This document shows, piece by piece, positions 23,452 to 34,681 of a stretch of 64,000 nucleotides of DNA. Each line of letters starts with the position of its first letter. Positions within the stretch are counted from its first letter, which is position 1. This DNA comes from Artemia franciscana. Its lineage: Eukaryota; Arthropoda; Branchiopoda; Anostraca; Artemiidae. Position numbers and translations under genes: made by a program. The stretch is from assembly GCF_032884065.1 (NCBI RefSeq), contig NC_088881.1, forward strand, positions 7,341,047 through 7,405,046, in the 5' to 3' direction. The notes below the pieces were generated by a model. It had not been told where the DNA came from. It was given only the letters and a program-made list of their open reading frames with translations, and did no database searches.

Positions 23452-23459
23452 CTTAAAGA

Positions 23460-25219
23460 AAAACAAAAATCAAAAAATAGATATTCACTTATTGATACAA
23501 TTATTATAGCATGGAACAAAAGGTTACAAGCGTGCCTATCCACAAACAACTGGACATCAAACACCGAAGTATTTTCGCTTCAATTCACGAACAGTGGTTC
23601 GGTGTAAAAACCCAAGCGACACACAAATATATTATGTGTGGTAACGTCGCGTGCAGTCAAGCACGATAAACTAATAACCAAGGAGTAAGGGTAAACTACT
23701 TACCCTTAATCTATACCTATCTACCTTAGTTCTACCCTAGGATGGATGATAGACGTGAACGTGAACAAGTGAAAATACCCAGTGTTATACAACTCTGAAA
23801 AAGTTATACCAGCTTTGCCTCTCACAGAGACTATTTGTCTTGACTTTACTCTCATTAGCCATGGCTTGGCTCTGAAGTCTTTATTCACTTCCACCAAGGT
23901 GATCAAATTGAAAAATCATTCTGCCGTTGCCATTGATAAAGTATTCAACGTAAAAGTTAATGCCTCAATTTCGTATCTGGAGAAAAATGAGCAGTACCAT
24001 CTACCTTCTTAAGCGAAATTCTAAAATAGTTCTAAAATCGAAATAAAATTTAACTTAAAATTTTTCCTTTTTTTTGGTTGAAAGATGAAATTCGCCAAAA
24101 GAACAGCAAAACAATATTTGACCATATTCTTAAAACTTATCTATGTTCTACATACTAGCCAAGCCTAAATTATTTTATAGTTAGTAAAATGCACAAACAA
24201 TGTACTTACTTTATTTCAGCTAGTTCATAATAAGCTTAAACCTTTAATTGAAGTCCAAATTAGAAAAATTAGAATTCTTCTTCTTTTAAATGTTCCTGCT
24301 TCTACTCAGTTACACTACACTGTCATAGGAAATAATAGTTTTTTAAGCCTGTTTTGACGATAAAGTTTCCGGGTACAAAAGTAAAGAGATTCTAAAAACT
24401 TAAGGCTGTTCAAGACAGTTACAAGTACCCCAATATATAGAGGTATTTCGGCTATATAATTCAAAGCTGTCCTAATCAAAATAGAAGTAAAAACTAAATT
24501 AAAACCAATAACAAATAACTAAGAGTAAAAAATTCAAATAAATCATATAAAACAAGCATATAGCCAACATTCAGAGCCTCCAAATCAAAATTTCGGATTT
24601 TTTTTTTTTTAATTCTGCTTTAGACTTTGCTCACTTAGACCTTTTTTTTAGAATTGCTCATTTAGACTTTCGCCATTGTCTGACTCCGAATACCTCAATT
24701 CTGTAATTTATAGTCAGTAGCAGTTTTAAGCATCATAATCGGGGGGGGGAGGAGCAAGGTATACAATAGGTGTGTAAAACTTCAAAATAAAAAGGAATTT
24801 AATGTCAGAACTCGGAAAATCGTGGGCTCCTGTCCAGGCCTAGAGCCACCACTGCTTGTCATTCTTCTACTTTTGACTTCTTTAATGGCTCTTTCTTACA
24901 GGCCAAATTGAATTTTATTTAAAAAGCAGGTCGTAAGTTTAAATTTATAGCCATATAAATAAATTAATAAATTTTTAATTGACCTTAAGCTTGGAAAATA
25001 TCGTCCAATTTTGCACAAAGGATCTTTAAAGTTGAAACAAACCATCTCAAAGGTTAGAACAAAAATCTTGATCATGGACAAGCTCATTCATGGACTGAAT
25101 TATATCAGACAATAGTTGTGAAAAGAATAATTATATATAAATAGACTAGGCAGCTATGGGCTACCTCTTAGGCATGGTGTGTCAAAGTTTTGAAAAATCA
25201 AAACGCGAATTTGGTACTT
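23460..25219. other. Left part of DDX47 intron 7, no other gene seen
   Basis: Contains a short stem-loop at 23686-23708 (TAAGGGTAA and TTACCCTTA arms). Open frames at 23782-24012 (plus) and 23721-23906 (minus) match nothing I know. Confidence 0.4.
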
Positions 25220-26705
25220 ACTTTGACCTAGGTTTCCTCTCCGGTGCTGCTAGGCGTAGAGAGTGACGCATGTTTCTTCCATCCGCTTCGGTCCATGGCA
25301 AGCGTTTGCTCTTCGCTCGGTCTGATGTTTGTCATCACCAGGAACTCTGACAGGCTGTCAGGCCATCGTTTCTTCGATCGGATGCCAGGTCACTTCCAAT
25401 CGGCTTCCGTAGGGTCAAAGTAAAAGATTGTCTTTGAGGGTAAATGCAGGAGCATTCAAAGTAGGTGTCCAAACTGTCGTAAGATATGCTGGGTTGCTTG
25501 TGTCAAAAACCGAGACTGCTTCGTGAGCTGTACCAGTTTCTCTCTACTCACGAAGTCAAGCCACTGCTGACCTTCGATCCTCACTAAACCACTAATGACC
25601 TTCGATGCTCATAAGACTCTTCGACTGGAATACCTCGATGCCCTTTAGTATTGCAACTAATGCATGCCACGTCTCAGTTCCGTAAAGCAACATAGAACAG
25701 ACAGAGACGGTAAAAATTCGCAGTTTATTTAAGCGACTGATATTCGGTTTTCACCAAAGGTGACGGTTGAACCTGCCCATGGCAGAAGACATTTTGGGTA
25801 TCCTTGTTTGCCAGCTTGGAGAGAAGCGAGCCATCTGAAGAGTGAACCCAGGTACGTGAGCCTTTTGAGAGCTTTGATGCTAGTTGTTCTGTCTAGGCTA
25901 ACTGGAGAATTGACATCAGGAGAAAGCATGTCTGTAGCCATATTTAGTTTTATTCCAGCTTATCTTGAGTCCCACTTTTGCGGCCCTTCTCGAAGGGATC
26001 TAAAGCGCTTCCAGCAACTGATCTATGGAGTCCGCCAGGATGGCCAAGTCGTCCGCAAAATCAGCATCTGAGATGAAGGGACCTCCAAAATTGAGCCCAA
26101 AGCTGAGACGTGAAGTGTTCTTTGTTATAACGTGGTCTATGATGACATTGCAGAACTCGGAGGCCACTGCACATCCTTGACACACTCCTGCCGTGATTCG
26201 AAAGAGCGGGCTGCACCGGCCGTTAACTTGAACACAGCTCTCCGTACCATGATATAGAGCTTCGAAGAGTCTGCAGTATTTCTCAGGGAAGCCAGTTAAT
26301 TCTAAAATCCATCAAAGCGCTTCTCGGTCCACTGAGTTTAGCGCAGCACGGAAGTTAAAAAAGGCAAAAAGCCTTCTGTCGGAACTCCGTGGCAACCATT
26401 GAGAAAAGTTTTCCGGGGAATGAAAATGGAAATTTTCCACGGTAATTCAGCAGTCACTTCTAGAGCCTTTCCTCTTCCACAAGGGGATAATGACACCCTT
26501 CCGCCGGTCTTCAGGAATTATCTCAGTTTGCCAGATTATGGAGAACAGGATGTGGAGAAATAGGAGCATTGTAACACCTGCGCATTTCAACAGCTTAATG
26601 GTTAAGCCACAGATACAAACAGCATTATTATTCTTGAGCCTTTTAACTGGATCTCCGATTTCTGAGGGACTGAAAAATTCATCTACGGGAACATCTGCTT
26701 CAAGT
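25220..26705 (-). mobile_element. Degraded LINE with reverse transcriptase remnant, minus strand, in DDX47 intron 7
   Basis: Read leftwards from about 26700: an IIPEDRRKGVIIPLWKRKG block near 26500, a motif A-like NFRAALNSVDREAL near 26350 (Asn replaces the catalytic Asp), FPEKYCRLFEALYHGTESCV near 26260, motif B GVCQGCAVASEFCN near 26170, motif C DADFADDLAILADSI near 26060 with both Asp residues intact, then a LLYGTETWHA block near 25690. Stops and frame changes separate the blocks and motif A has lost its Asp, so it cannot be active. The general build resembles the LINE at 4160-5720, but the sequences differ enough to be separate families. Confidence 0.82.
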
Positions 26706-27283
26706 TTTTGACATATAAAATTTCTAAGACATAGTAAGCATTAATGTAAAATATGATATTCCATTCCACAATTTATATAAGAATTCGGTTATTCTATCCA
26801 TTCAACGATGGGTCATATACGCAATACAATGAGCAAAACAAATAAGAAGAACCAAATTCAAAGAGATTAACATTATGGCTTGACGAAACCAGACATAAGA
26901 CCGACGCCACATCCAGTCGTAAGTGTTTAAAACATGGCAGATGGACTAAATTACTCTTCCAAATAAGAACAAGAGACAAGAGGACGCTTTAAAAATACTT
27001 TGATATAGACCGTAAACACAATAAAACCTCTGAGACATCTAACTCTTCCCTCTTTCTTCATAGAAGCCCATATATATGCCCATGAAACAAACGTTTTTTT
27101 TATAAGTTTTATTGTGGCATGTTGACAAAATAAACTTTTAAAGAGAATTATTTTTCATCATCGCAGTACTCAAATTCCAAATGGCGAAAAATTATGCTTA
27201 CTAACTTAAATATAAGGATTGTCCTACATTTTATTGGGTAAATTAAAACTTTCAACTAGAGATAACAATGAACTCCAACTCAC
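26706..27283. other. Right part of DDX47 intron 7, nothing recognised
   Basis: AT-rich and without a clear repeat or coding signal. It runs up to the donor GTGAGT beside exon 7. Confidence 0.45.
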
Positions 27284-27545
27284 CATTTTAGCAATACGCT
27301 GAGCTTCTGATACTCGGTCATTCAAAGTCATTACTTCTTCTTCTACAGTTGAGTATAAAGGTAATTTCTTCCCAATTAAATGCTCAATCCTTTGGTAGAG
27401 CTCAACGTCATACTGAGTGACAAATGTTACAGCTTTACCCGCACGACCTGCTCGAGCTGTCCTGCCCACTCTGTGAATGTAGTCTTTACTATGAGTGGGT
27501 ATATCAAAATTGACAACAACGTCAACGTGAGGAATGTCCAAACCC
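27284..27545 (-). CDS. DDX47: DDX47 exon 7 (helicase C-terminal domain, motif VI)
   Basis: Starts after acceptor cttttccag with the last base of a split Arg codon, then [19 protein letters not shown], then the motif VI block [20 protein letters not shown] (arginine fingers for ATP hydrolysis), then [20 protein letters not shown], and ends [10 protein letters not shown] before the donor GTGAGT. 87 full codons. The block [10 protein letters not shown] is typical of the DDX47/Rrp3 subfamily and helps separate it from other DEAD-box helicases. Confidence 0.95.
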
Positions 27546-27685
27546 CTGGAAAAGTAATGATGATTATGACCCTGCCAAGAGAAGGACTTTGGCTAAAATA
27601 ACACTGAAATTTTTATTGACGAAATTTTATCATCTAAAAAAATTAGTCAGGCATGACAAACTTTTGAATCGGGGATGGTGCATTA

Positions 27686-28112
27686 AAGAAAAATTGCAAG
27701 TGGCATTTGATTGGTGATTATTTTGAAAAAGAAAAATTGCAAGTGGCATTTGATTGGTGATTATTTTGAAAAAGAAAAATTGCAAGTGGCATTTGATTGG
27801 TGATTATTTTGAAAAAGAAAAATTGCAAGTGGCATTTGATTGGTGATTATTTTGAAAAAGAAAAATTGCAAGTGGCATTTGATTGGTGATTATTTTGAAA
27901 AAGAAAAATTGCAAGTGGCATTTGATTGGTGATTATTTTGAAAAAGAAAAATTGCAAGTGGCATTTGATTGGTGATTATTTTGAAAAAGAAAAATTGCAA
28001 GTGGCATTTGATTGGTGATTATTTTGAAAAAGAAAAATTGCAAGTGGCATTTGATTGGTGATTATTTTGAAAAAGAAAAATTGCAAGTGGCATTTGATTG
28101 GTGATTATTTTG
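27686..28112 (+). repeat. 43-bp minisatellite, 10 nearly identical copies, in DDX47 intron 6
   Basis: The words attgcaagtggcatttgatt and ggtgattattttgaaaaaga recur every 43 bases at 27693, 27736, 27779 and on to 28080. I see no difference between full copies, so the array is very young or its copy number may be an assembly estimate. Confidence 0.97.
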
Positions 28113-28789
28113 TAATAAAAAAAGAATCATCGAGCAGGTTTTTTCGGCTGTCAGTTCTACTAATGCAACAAACTTATCTCGGCGTTAAGCCATCTTATCT
28201 TGACATGCTGGAAAAAAAAAATCGTACAAATGACCCTTTTTGAATACCTTGTTTTAGTCACCTTCCGAGGAATCTCCATATATTTCTAGTCTATAGACTC
28301 ACTCAAACTGAGCTTTGGGGAGGGGTGTGGTTCTGAATCTTCTCTTACCACCTAGGGGCAACTTTTAAATTTTTTATCTCTTTTTGTAAATAATGACGAA
28401 GACCACACTGCTTTTCTATCATGCAAAACAAGAGAAGATAACGACGAAATTTGTGAATTTGTGAAAAAAATTTTAGAGTCTAGGCATCCTAACTTTACAA
28501 AGATTCAGCCAAGATTGATTTATTTTTCTGTAGTCTTCTTTAATTCGTTTCGGGAAATCGTTAGAGAAAGAGTGAAATCATCAAAAGGGACAAACTAAAT
28601 CATTTGTAAGCTGTTGAGGTGGCAATACAAGTCCACCATGCAAGAAGCAACTTCCAAATGAATCACCATTGTTTGCTATTTTTGCTTCAGAAAAACAGGG
28701 GGCTCCACAGTAAATATACACAACTTGGAAGGATCCAAAAAACTTGTAATAAACACGCATAGTTTACGACATCTTTGTAGGTTCATACA
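28113..28789. other. Part of DDX47 intron 6, repeat fragment only
   Basis: About 28390-28450 (taaataatgacgaagaccac followed by actg) matches the left end of the inserted element at 62340, so a truncated relative is present. No other feature is seen. Confidence 0.5.
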
Positions 28790-29120
28790 AAGACCTTTGT
28801 AGGTTCAATGACCTTTGTAGGCCATTTGTGTGCGATAGCTTGTTGCCGTCGGACATTGAGGCGGCGTTGTTCCTCTCGATTTCGTTTGTCTTCTAATCGA
28901 AGATTCTTTTATGATTTATTTTCGTCTTTAATTCGTTGTAATTCTCACCTTCACTTGTCTTCTAACCGAATATTATTTTGTGCTTTATATTCATTTTTTA
29001 CTCGGTGTGATTCTCCTTGCCATATGTCTTTTAACCACTCTTTTATAACTCACTATGATTCTCGTAGTCAAAAGCCTTCTAGCTGCATATTTCTTTGTGC
29101 TTTGTTTTTGTGTATATTAT
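28790..29120 (+). repeat. Degenerate tandem repeat (family D), second locus
   Basis: The phrases cacttgtcttctaaccgaat and tttctttgtgctttg recur several times, and the head (tttgtgtgcgatagcttgttg, then cgtcggacattgaggcggcg) aligns with the head of the copy at 11040. An open frame of 104 codons here arises from the repeat and matches nothing known. Confidence 0.5.
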
Positions 29121-29287
29121 AATGATTGTATAATTAACATATAAGCTAAGCTAGTGACGAAAGTTTAATATACTATGTCAAAGATTAAGGTTTTACTTGG
29201 GTAACAAATAACCATTCCAACTGTTTGACAAAACTTCCAAAACAGGAATAGAAAACTGAAATAAGTTCTAAATAAATACAATTTTTT

Positions 29288-29898
29288 GATGGCACTTGGA
29301 ATTTTACCAAGTGCCATATTGGGATCGCGGTTTCTGTCCGTCTGTAGGTCTGTCTGTCGGTCCCAGTTTTGCTAGTTCGGGCACTTCCAGATAAGCTAGG
29401 AAGATGAAAGCTGGCAGGCGTATCAGGGACCAGACCAGATTGAATTAGAAATAGTTGCTTTTCCGATTCGACCATCTGGGGGGGGGGGGTGAAGGGACGA
29501 ATAATTCGGAAAATTTTGAAAATATGAAGTATGTTCAACTTACGAATGGGTGATCAGATCTCAATGAAATTTGATATTTAGAAGGATCTCTTGTCTGAGA
29601 GCTCTTATTTTCAGTCCCGACCGGATGCGGTGACACTGGGGGGAGTTGGAGGGGGAAACCGGAAATCTTGGAAAACGCTTAGAGTGGAGAAATCCGGATG
29701 AAACTTGGTGGGAAGAATAAGCACAAGTCCTAGATACGTGATTGACATAAGCAGAATGGATCCGCTCTCTTTGGGGAAGTTGGAGGTATTTCTAGTGTTT
29801 TGGCGAGTTCGATTCTTCTTAGCCCCCTAGGACGATGAAATCAATAACTCTAGTACCGAGTCTAATTTTAGGCTCTGACCTCGTCACAAGTGCCATAT
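29288..29898 (-). mobile_element. Family B repeat, short copy, minus orientation
   Basis: The hairpin end lies on the left here (gatggcacttgg, four-base spacer region, ccaagtgccat, about 29288-29316), followed by the inverted ctgtccgtctgtaggtctgt run. The head caagtgccatatgagctc is on the right at 29887-29904. The interior holds one internal unit. This mirror-image arrangement confirms where the ends of the family are. Confidence 0.8.
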
Positions 29899-30010
29899 GA
29901 GCTCTTGGCTCTATTTACATTTATTTACACACAAATTTACAAAAAAAACTTTCCGCCTCGTTTTGCCAATTTCAAGATCTAACCCATTCATCTATATAGA
30001 AAAACAAAAG

Positions 30011-32293
30011 CTAAGAGCTCATAAGGCACCTGTGACGAGGCCGGAAGAGCCAAGAGTTCATATGGTATGAGCTCTAGCAAAATTCTAAGAATCAGTAGAT
30101 TGATTTAAAAGGAAAATCAGAAGCTTAAAGCCAGTCGGGATTTAAAATGAGAGCTCTGAGTTACGATGTCCTTCTAAATATCAAAATTCATTAAGATCCG
30201 ATCACCCACTCGTAAGTTATAAATACCACATTCTTTCCAATTTTTCCTCTTCCTTCAGCCCCCCCCCCAGATGGTCAAATCAGAGGAAACGACTTTATCA
30301 AGTCAATTTGTGCAGCTCCCTAACATGCCCACCAATTTTCACCGTCCTAGCACGTCCAGAAGCACCAAACTCGCCAAAGGACTGAACCCCCCCCCCCCTA
30401 CCTCCCCCAAAGAGAGCGAATCCAGTACGGTTACGTCAATCACGTATCTACGAAATTTGCTTATTCTACCCACCAAGTTCAATTCTGATTCCTCCACTCT
30501 AAGCGTTTTCCAAGATTTCCGATTCCCCCCTCCAAGTCCCCCCAATGTCAACAGATCTGGTCAGGATTTGAAACAAAAGCTCTGAGACATGAGTTCCTTC
30601 TAAATTTCAAATTTCATTAAGATCCGGTCACCCGTTCTCAAGTTAAAATACCTCATTTTTTCTATCTTTTCCAAACTAACATCCCCCCCCCAGTTCCTCC
30701 AAAGAACGGATCCGTTCCAATTATGTCAATCACGTATCTAGAACTTTTGCTTATTCTTCCCGTTAAGTTTCATCCCGATCTCTCCACTCTAAGCGTTTTC
30801 CGAGATTTCTGTTTCCCCCCTCCAATCCCCAATGTCCCCAGATCCGATTCGAGTCGAAAATGAAGCATCTGAGACATAAAATCCTTTTATATATCAAGCT
30901 TCATTAAGATCCGATCACCTATTCGTAAAATAAAGATACCCCAAATTTCACATTTTCCAAGAATTCCGGTTTCCCCCTCCAACTCTCATTAAAACTTTAA
31001 ACTTATTTAAACTTTCATTAAGATCTGATAACCCGTTCGTAAGTTACAAATACCTCATTTTTTCTAATTTTTCCGAATTATTCCCCCCTCCCAAACTCCA
31101 CCAAAGAGAACGGATCCGGTCCGGTTATGTCAGTCACGTTTCTTGGACTTGTTTTCATTCTTCCCACCCAGTTTCATCCTGATCTCTCCGCTTTAAGTAT
31201 TTTCCAAGTTTTCCAGTTCCCCCTCTCCAACTGACCCGCCCCCAATGACGCTGGATCCGATCGAGATTTACAATAAGAGATCTGAGTTATGAGGTCCTTC
31301 CAAATATGAAGTTTCATTAAGATCCGATCACTCCTTCGTAAGGTAAAAATACGTCATTTTTTCTAATTTTCAGAATTAACCCTCCCCCTCCCAACTCCCC
31401 CAAATAGAGTGGATCCGTTCCGATTAATGTCAATCACATATATAAGACTTTTACTCATTTTTCCCACTAAGTTTCATCCCGATCCGTCCACTCTAAGCGT
31501 TTTCCAAGATTTTAGCCCAAACGTCACCGGATCCAGTCGGAATTTAAAATAATAGCTCTGAGACACAATATCCTTCTACATATCAAATTTCATTGAGATC
31601 CGATCACCTGTTCATAAGTTACAAATACCTCATTTTTTCTAAATTTTCAGAACTAAGCCTCCTCCCCCCCCCAACTACCCCAAAGAGAGTGGATCCGTTC
31701 CGGTTATGTCAATCACGTATCTAGGACTTGTGCTTATTTTTCCCACAAAGTTTCATCCCGATCCCTCCACTCTAAGCGTTTTCCAAGATTTTGGGTTCCC
31801 CCCAACCCCCCCCCCCCCAATGTCACCAGATCTGGTCGGAATTTAAAAAAAGGGATCTGAGACACGATATCTTTCCAATCATCAAATTTCATTAAGATCT
31901 GATCACCCGTTCGTAAGTTAAAAATACCTCATTTTTTCTAATTTTTCTGATTTAACCGTCCCCCTTTATTAGCCATAAAACTTACCTGTGGAATCTCCAT
32001 TCTTTCTATAAACTATTACTACTGACTTACTAATATTTAATTCCGACTCTTTCATTTCCAAATATTCCAACATTACATCTAATAATATAGACTGGGCCAC
32101 GTACTCCCCCCCCCCTCAGACGGTCGAATCGGGGAAACAATAATTTCTAATTTAATCCGGTCTGGTTCCTGATACGCCTGCCAAATTTCATCGTCCTAGC
32201 TTACCTGGAAGTTCCTAAAGTAGCAAAACAGACCGACAGACCGACAGAGTTTGCGATCGTTATATGTCACTTGGTAGATACCAAGTGCCATAA
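30011..32293 (+). mobile_element. Family B repeat, long copy with about five internal tandem units
   Basis: Head gctaagagctcataaggcac at 30010 and tail ending ccaagtgccataaaa at about 32293. Between them a unit of about 283-297 bp repeats. Each unit holds a gtcaatcacgtatctaggac phrase (near 30436, 30725, 31128, 31425 and 31708), then gtttcatcccgatc, then a C-rich tract, then ccggtcgggatttaaaataa, then tttcattaagatccgatcac and cgttcgtaagttaaaaatac. One interval is about 400 bp and includes a partial unit. Near the tail come gaccgacagaccgacagag and the hairpin. No protein frame. Confidence 0.88.
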
Positions 32294-33221
32294 AAAAGGC
32301 AATGAACCCCGCCGACGGGGCTCATATAGAAAAAAAAGGCAATGAACCTCGCCGACGGCCTAATAACACATCAGAAATACTACTTCACTTACTGAGAATA
32401 TTGAATTTAGTGTTTTATTACAATGTTAATGGGCGAATTAATTACGTTAATTTAGCTAATAACATTAATTATTTATGTTAATTTATTACTAGGTTAACAT
32501 ACGTAGATAATATTATAAAATACTTAATGAAATGCTAACAATGAAAAGTTACCTCAACGTTTTTATTTTTAAATCCTAATTCTACATTTAGGAACGAAGT
32601 GCAATATGTTGAATGACTTACAAAAGTATGTTGAAATACGACAAATTCTGAAAGGGGAAAGACAGGGTATTTTTCATGAGAAGGTAGAAAATACATAAGA
32701 AGGGGTAATATTTTGTAGCAGTTGTTAAAATGGAACACTTTTCTTTTTATTCTTTCAAGAAAATGCATCAGGTCTGTGATATTTTCATCATGGCGTTTGA
32801 AGCAGAAAACAGAGTTTAATGTTTGTCTTTACGCAGTAAAAATTATGTACAAAAGTGATATTTTTGGAATCAGAAGAAAAATCAAATTTCTATTGATATA
32901 TGAATAAAGCTAAAACTCGAAAGGGATAAATACAACGAGATAGGATAATTAGTCTTTTCAAAATATAGGTTCTTGCAGGTCAGTCAATTAGCTAATAAAC
33001 TAAAGTGTTCAGTGTTGAATATTTTTAACAAAACCCAAGGAAATGTACAGCTTACATTTTTAGCTATTTAATGATATATAGAATACTTTTTCATTCCTAC
33101 TTGTTAACAAGATGTAGGGTTATGTTACATAAATTTACATAATATTAAATAATTTTACTCTTTCGATCACCTTTTTGATAAAGTTTACTGCAAATTAATG
33201 GTAGTGTTTGTCTTTTGTCAC
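32294..33221. other. Part of DDX47 intron 6, nothing coding
   Basis: Right after the family B tail, the phrase ggcaatgaaccccgccgacg and a variant of it occur twice (32300 and 32338). The rest is AT-rich without a recognised repeat. Confidence 0.4.
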
Positions 33222-33611
33222 AACAGTCGAAAGAGTTTTTAGAAAAAAATGTCAGTAAAAAAAAAAAAAATTTCAATTTTTTCCCCTCTTTTTCTGCTGA
33301 TTTTTCACACACGTTAATTTTTTTCACACTTAGCACCTACTAAATATTAAAACTTGATTTGTTTTCCAAATTTCCGATTTCCCGCTCCAACTCCCGCCAA
33401 TGTCAGCGGATCCGGTCGGGATTTAAAATAAGAGCTCTGAGTTACGAGGTCCTTCTAAATATCAAATTTCATTAAGATCCAACCACAACAGTCAAAAGTT
33501 TTCAGAAAAAAATGTCAGTCAAAAAAAAAAAAATTCCCCCTGTTTTTCTGCTGATTTTTCACCCACGTTCCTTCTTTTCACACTTAGCACCTACTAAATA
33601 TTAAAACTTGA
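33222..33611 (+). repeat. Direct duplication of about 130 bp flanking a family B fragment
   Basis: 33222-33355 and 33487-33611 share caacagtcgaaag-type starts, aaaaaaatgtcagt, an A-run, ttctgctgatttttcacaca and cacttagcacctactaaata ends. Between them, 33356-33486 is a piece of family B (from gttttccaaatttccgattt to tttcattaagatccaacca). The flanks differ at several positions. Confidence 0.8.
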
Positions 33612-33985
33612 TAACTGCATATTGAGGCTTTTTTATCAAATATTGAGTTACTAGGATTTCCTAATTATTTAAGACGCATATAGTTGTTCGGGAGTCAGAT
33701 TTCATTTTTACAGTTTTTGGTGCTTTAAAATTTTGCAACACCAGCAGCCAAAATTATGAATCTGTTGAATTTGGCCATAAATTTGTGAAGCCCCTAAGCT
33801 CCTATCAAAGAAATTATTCTTCTGTCGGTGCTACCGCTAAGAATAAGGCTAAAGACAAATGCCAATATAGAAATAAACAAACTTAACTGAATGAAATAGC
33901 AGTAGCCAACATTGGGGCTCTGTCTTGTAAAGAGAAAAAATCCTTCAGGCGTCGATGTTTATGCTAAAAATGAGGCCAGTTATTA

Positions 33986-34037
33986 GGCCAATAGAAAAAA
34001 GAAACTTGCCTTCTAGCTACATCAGTAGCTAAAATTG
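33986..34037 (-). pseudogene. Duplicated scrap of DDX47 exon 6 end and its intron border
   Basis: Plus-strand ggccaatagaaaaa, then cttgccttctagctacatca, then gtagctaaaatt matches 34434-34485, which is the true exon 6 donor region. On the minus strand it would read ILATDVAS followed by AG|GCAAGT where the true exon has AG|GTAAGT. Too short to be an exon by itself. Confidence 0.65.
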
Positions 34038-34395
34038 ATACATTTATTCCTAATACCAGACAAGTCAGTCTGAATTAGATTGTAAAAGCCTTGCTGGGGA
34101 TAGGTTTCATGGTTGATCTTCTCACATCACTCTAGCACAGAAAAACCAAATCGATTATATGATTATAATAGCCCTGATACGGGCCGGAAAAGATTATTTG
34201 TTTTTCCTCGCGAGTATGCGCACAAGCATCCAAAGAGACATTCAATGATTCAAAACCACCTACGCCTAAAAAACTTAGGCGTAGACAAACCCTTTTTTTC
34301 AATAAGAATTTAGAAGATAGCTACTTTAAACTGGCTAAGTTGCCTAATGTTTTGAAGACTTAGATAATTGTAAGTCGTTTATTAACCGAAACGGA

Positions 34396-34424
34396 TAGCT
34401 ACATCAGTAGCTATAAAATTATAA
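34396..34424 (-). pseudogene. Second, shorter scrap of the exon 6 end
   Basis: tagctacatcagtagctata followed by aaattataagc repeats the codons for ATDVAS plus flanking bases, only 40 bases from the true donor and inside the intron. A TA insertion disrupts it. Confidence 0.55.
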
Positions 34425-34457
34425 GCAAGCTATAAGGCCAATAGAAAAACAACTTAC

Positions 34458-34681
34458 CTGCTAGCTACATCAGTAGCTAAAATTATAGCTCTACTTTTTG
34501 CCTTGAATTTGTTTAATGCACCCAGTCGTTTATTTTGTGACATTTGACCATGAAGGGGTACGGCAGTGAAACCCAAATTTCGAAGCATTAGGGCCGTTCT
34601 CATTGTGTTATTACAAGTGGCGCAAAATACCATAAATGAATTTCCAGCTAGCTCATTGAGCAAGTAGACAAGATATAAATC
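34458..34681 (-). CDS. DDX47: DDX47 exon 6 (start of helicase C-terminal domain, motifs IV-V)
   Basis: Acceptor ttttctttcag precedes phase 0 codons DLYLVYLLNELAGNSFMVFC, then TCNNTMRTALMLRNLGFTAV, then PLHGQMSQNKRLGALNKFK, then motif V ILATDVAS with the Arg codon split at the donor AG|GTAAGT. 74 codons plus two bases. The block NELAGNSFM and LHGQMSQ are highly conserved in DDX47. Two fragments of its end lie just downstream (see 33986 and 34396). Confidence 0.95.

Noticed and set aside
27686-28112. CRISPR-like regular repeats
   Set aside because: The units are contiguous and identical with no variable spacers, in a eukaryotic intron. It is a minisatellite.
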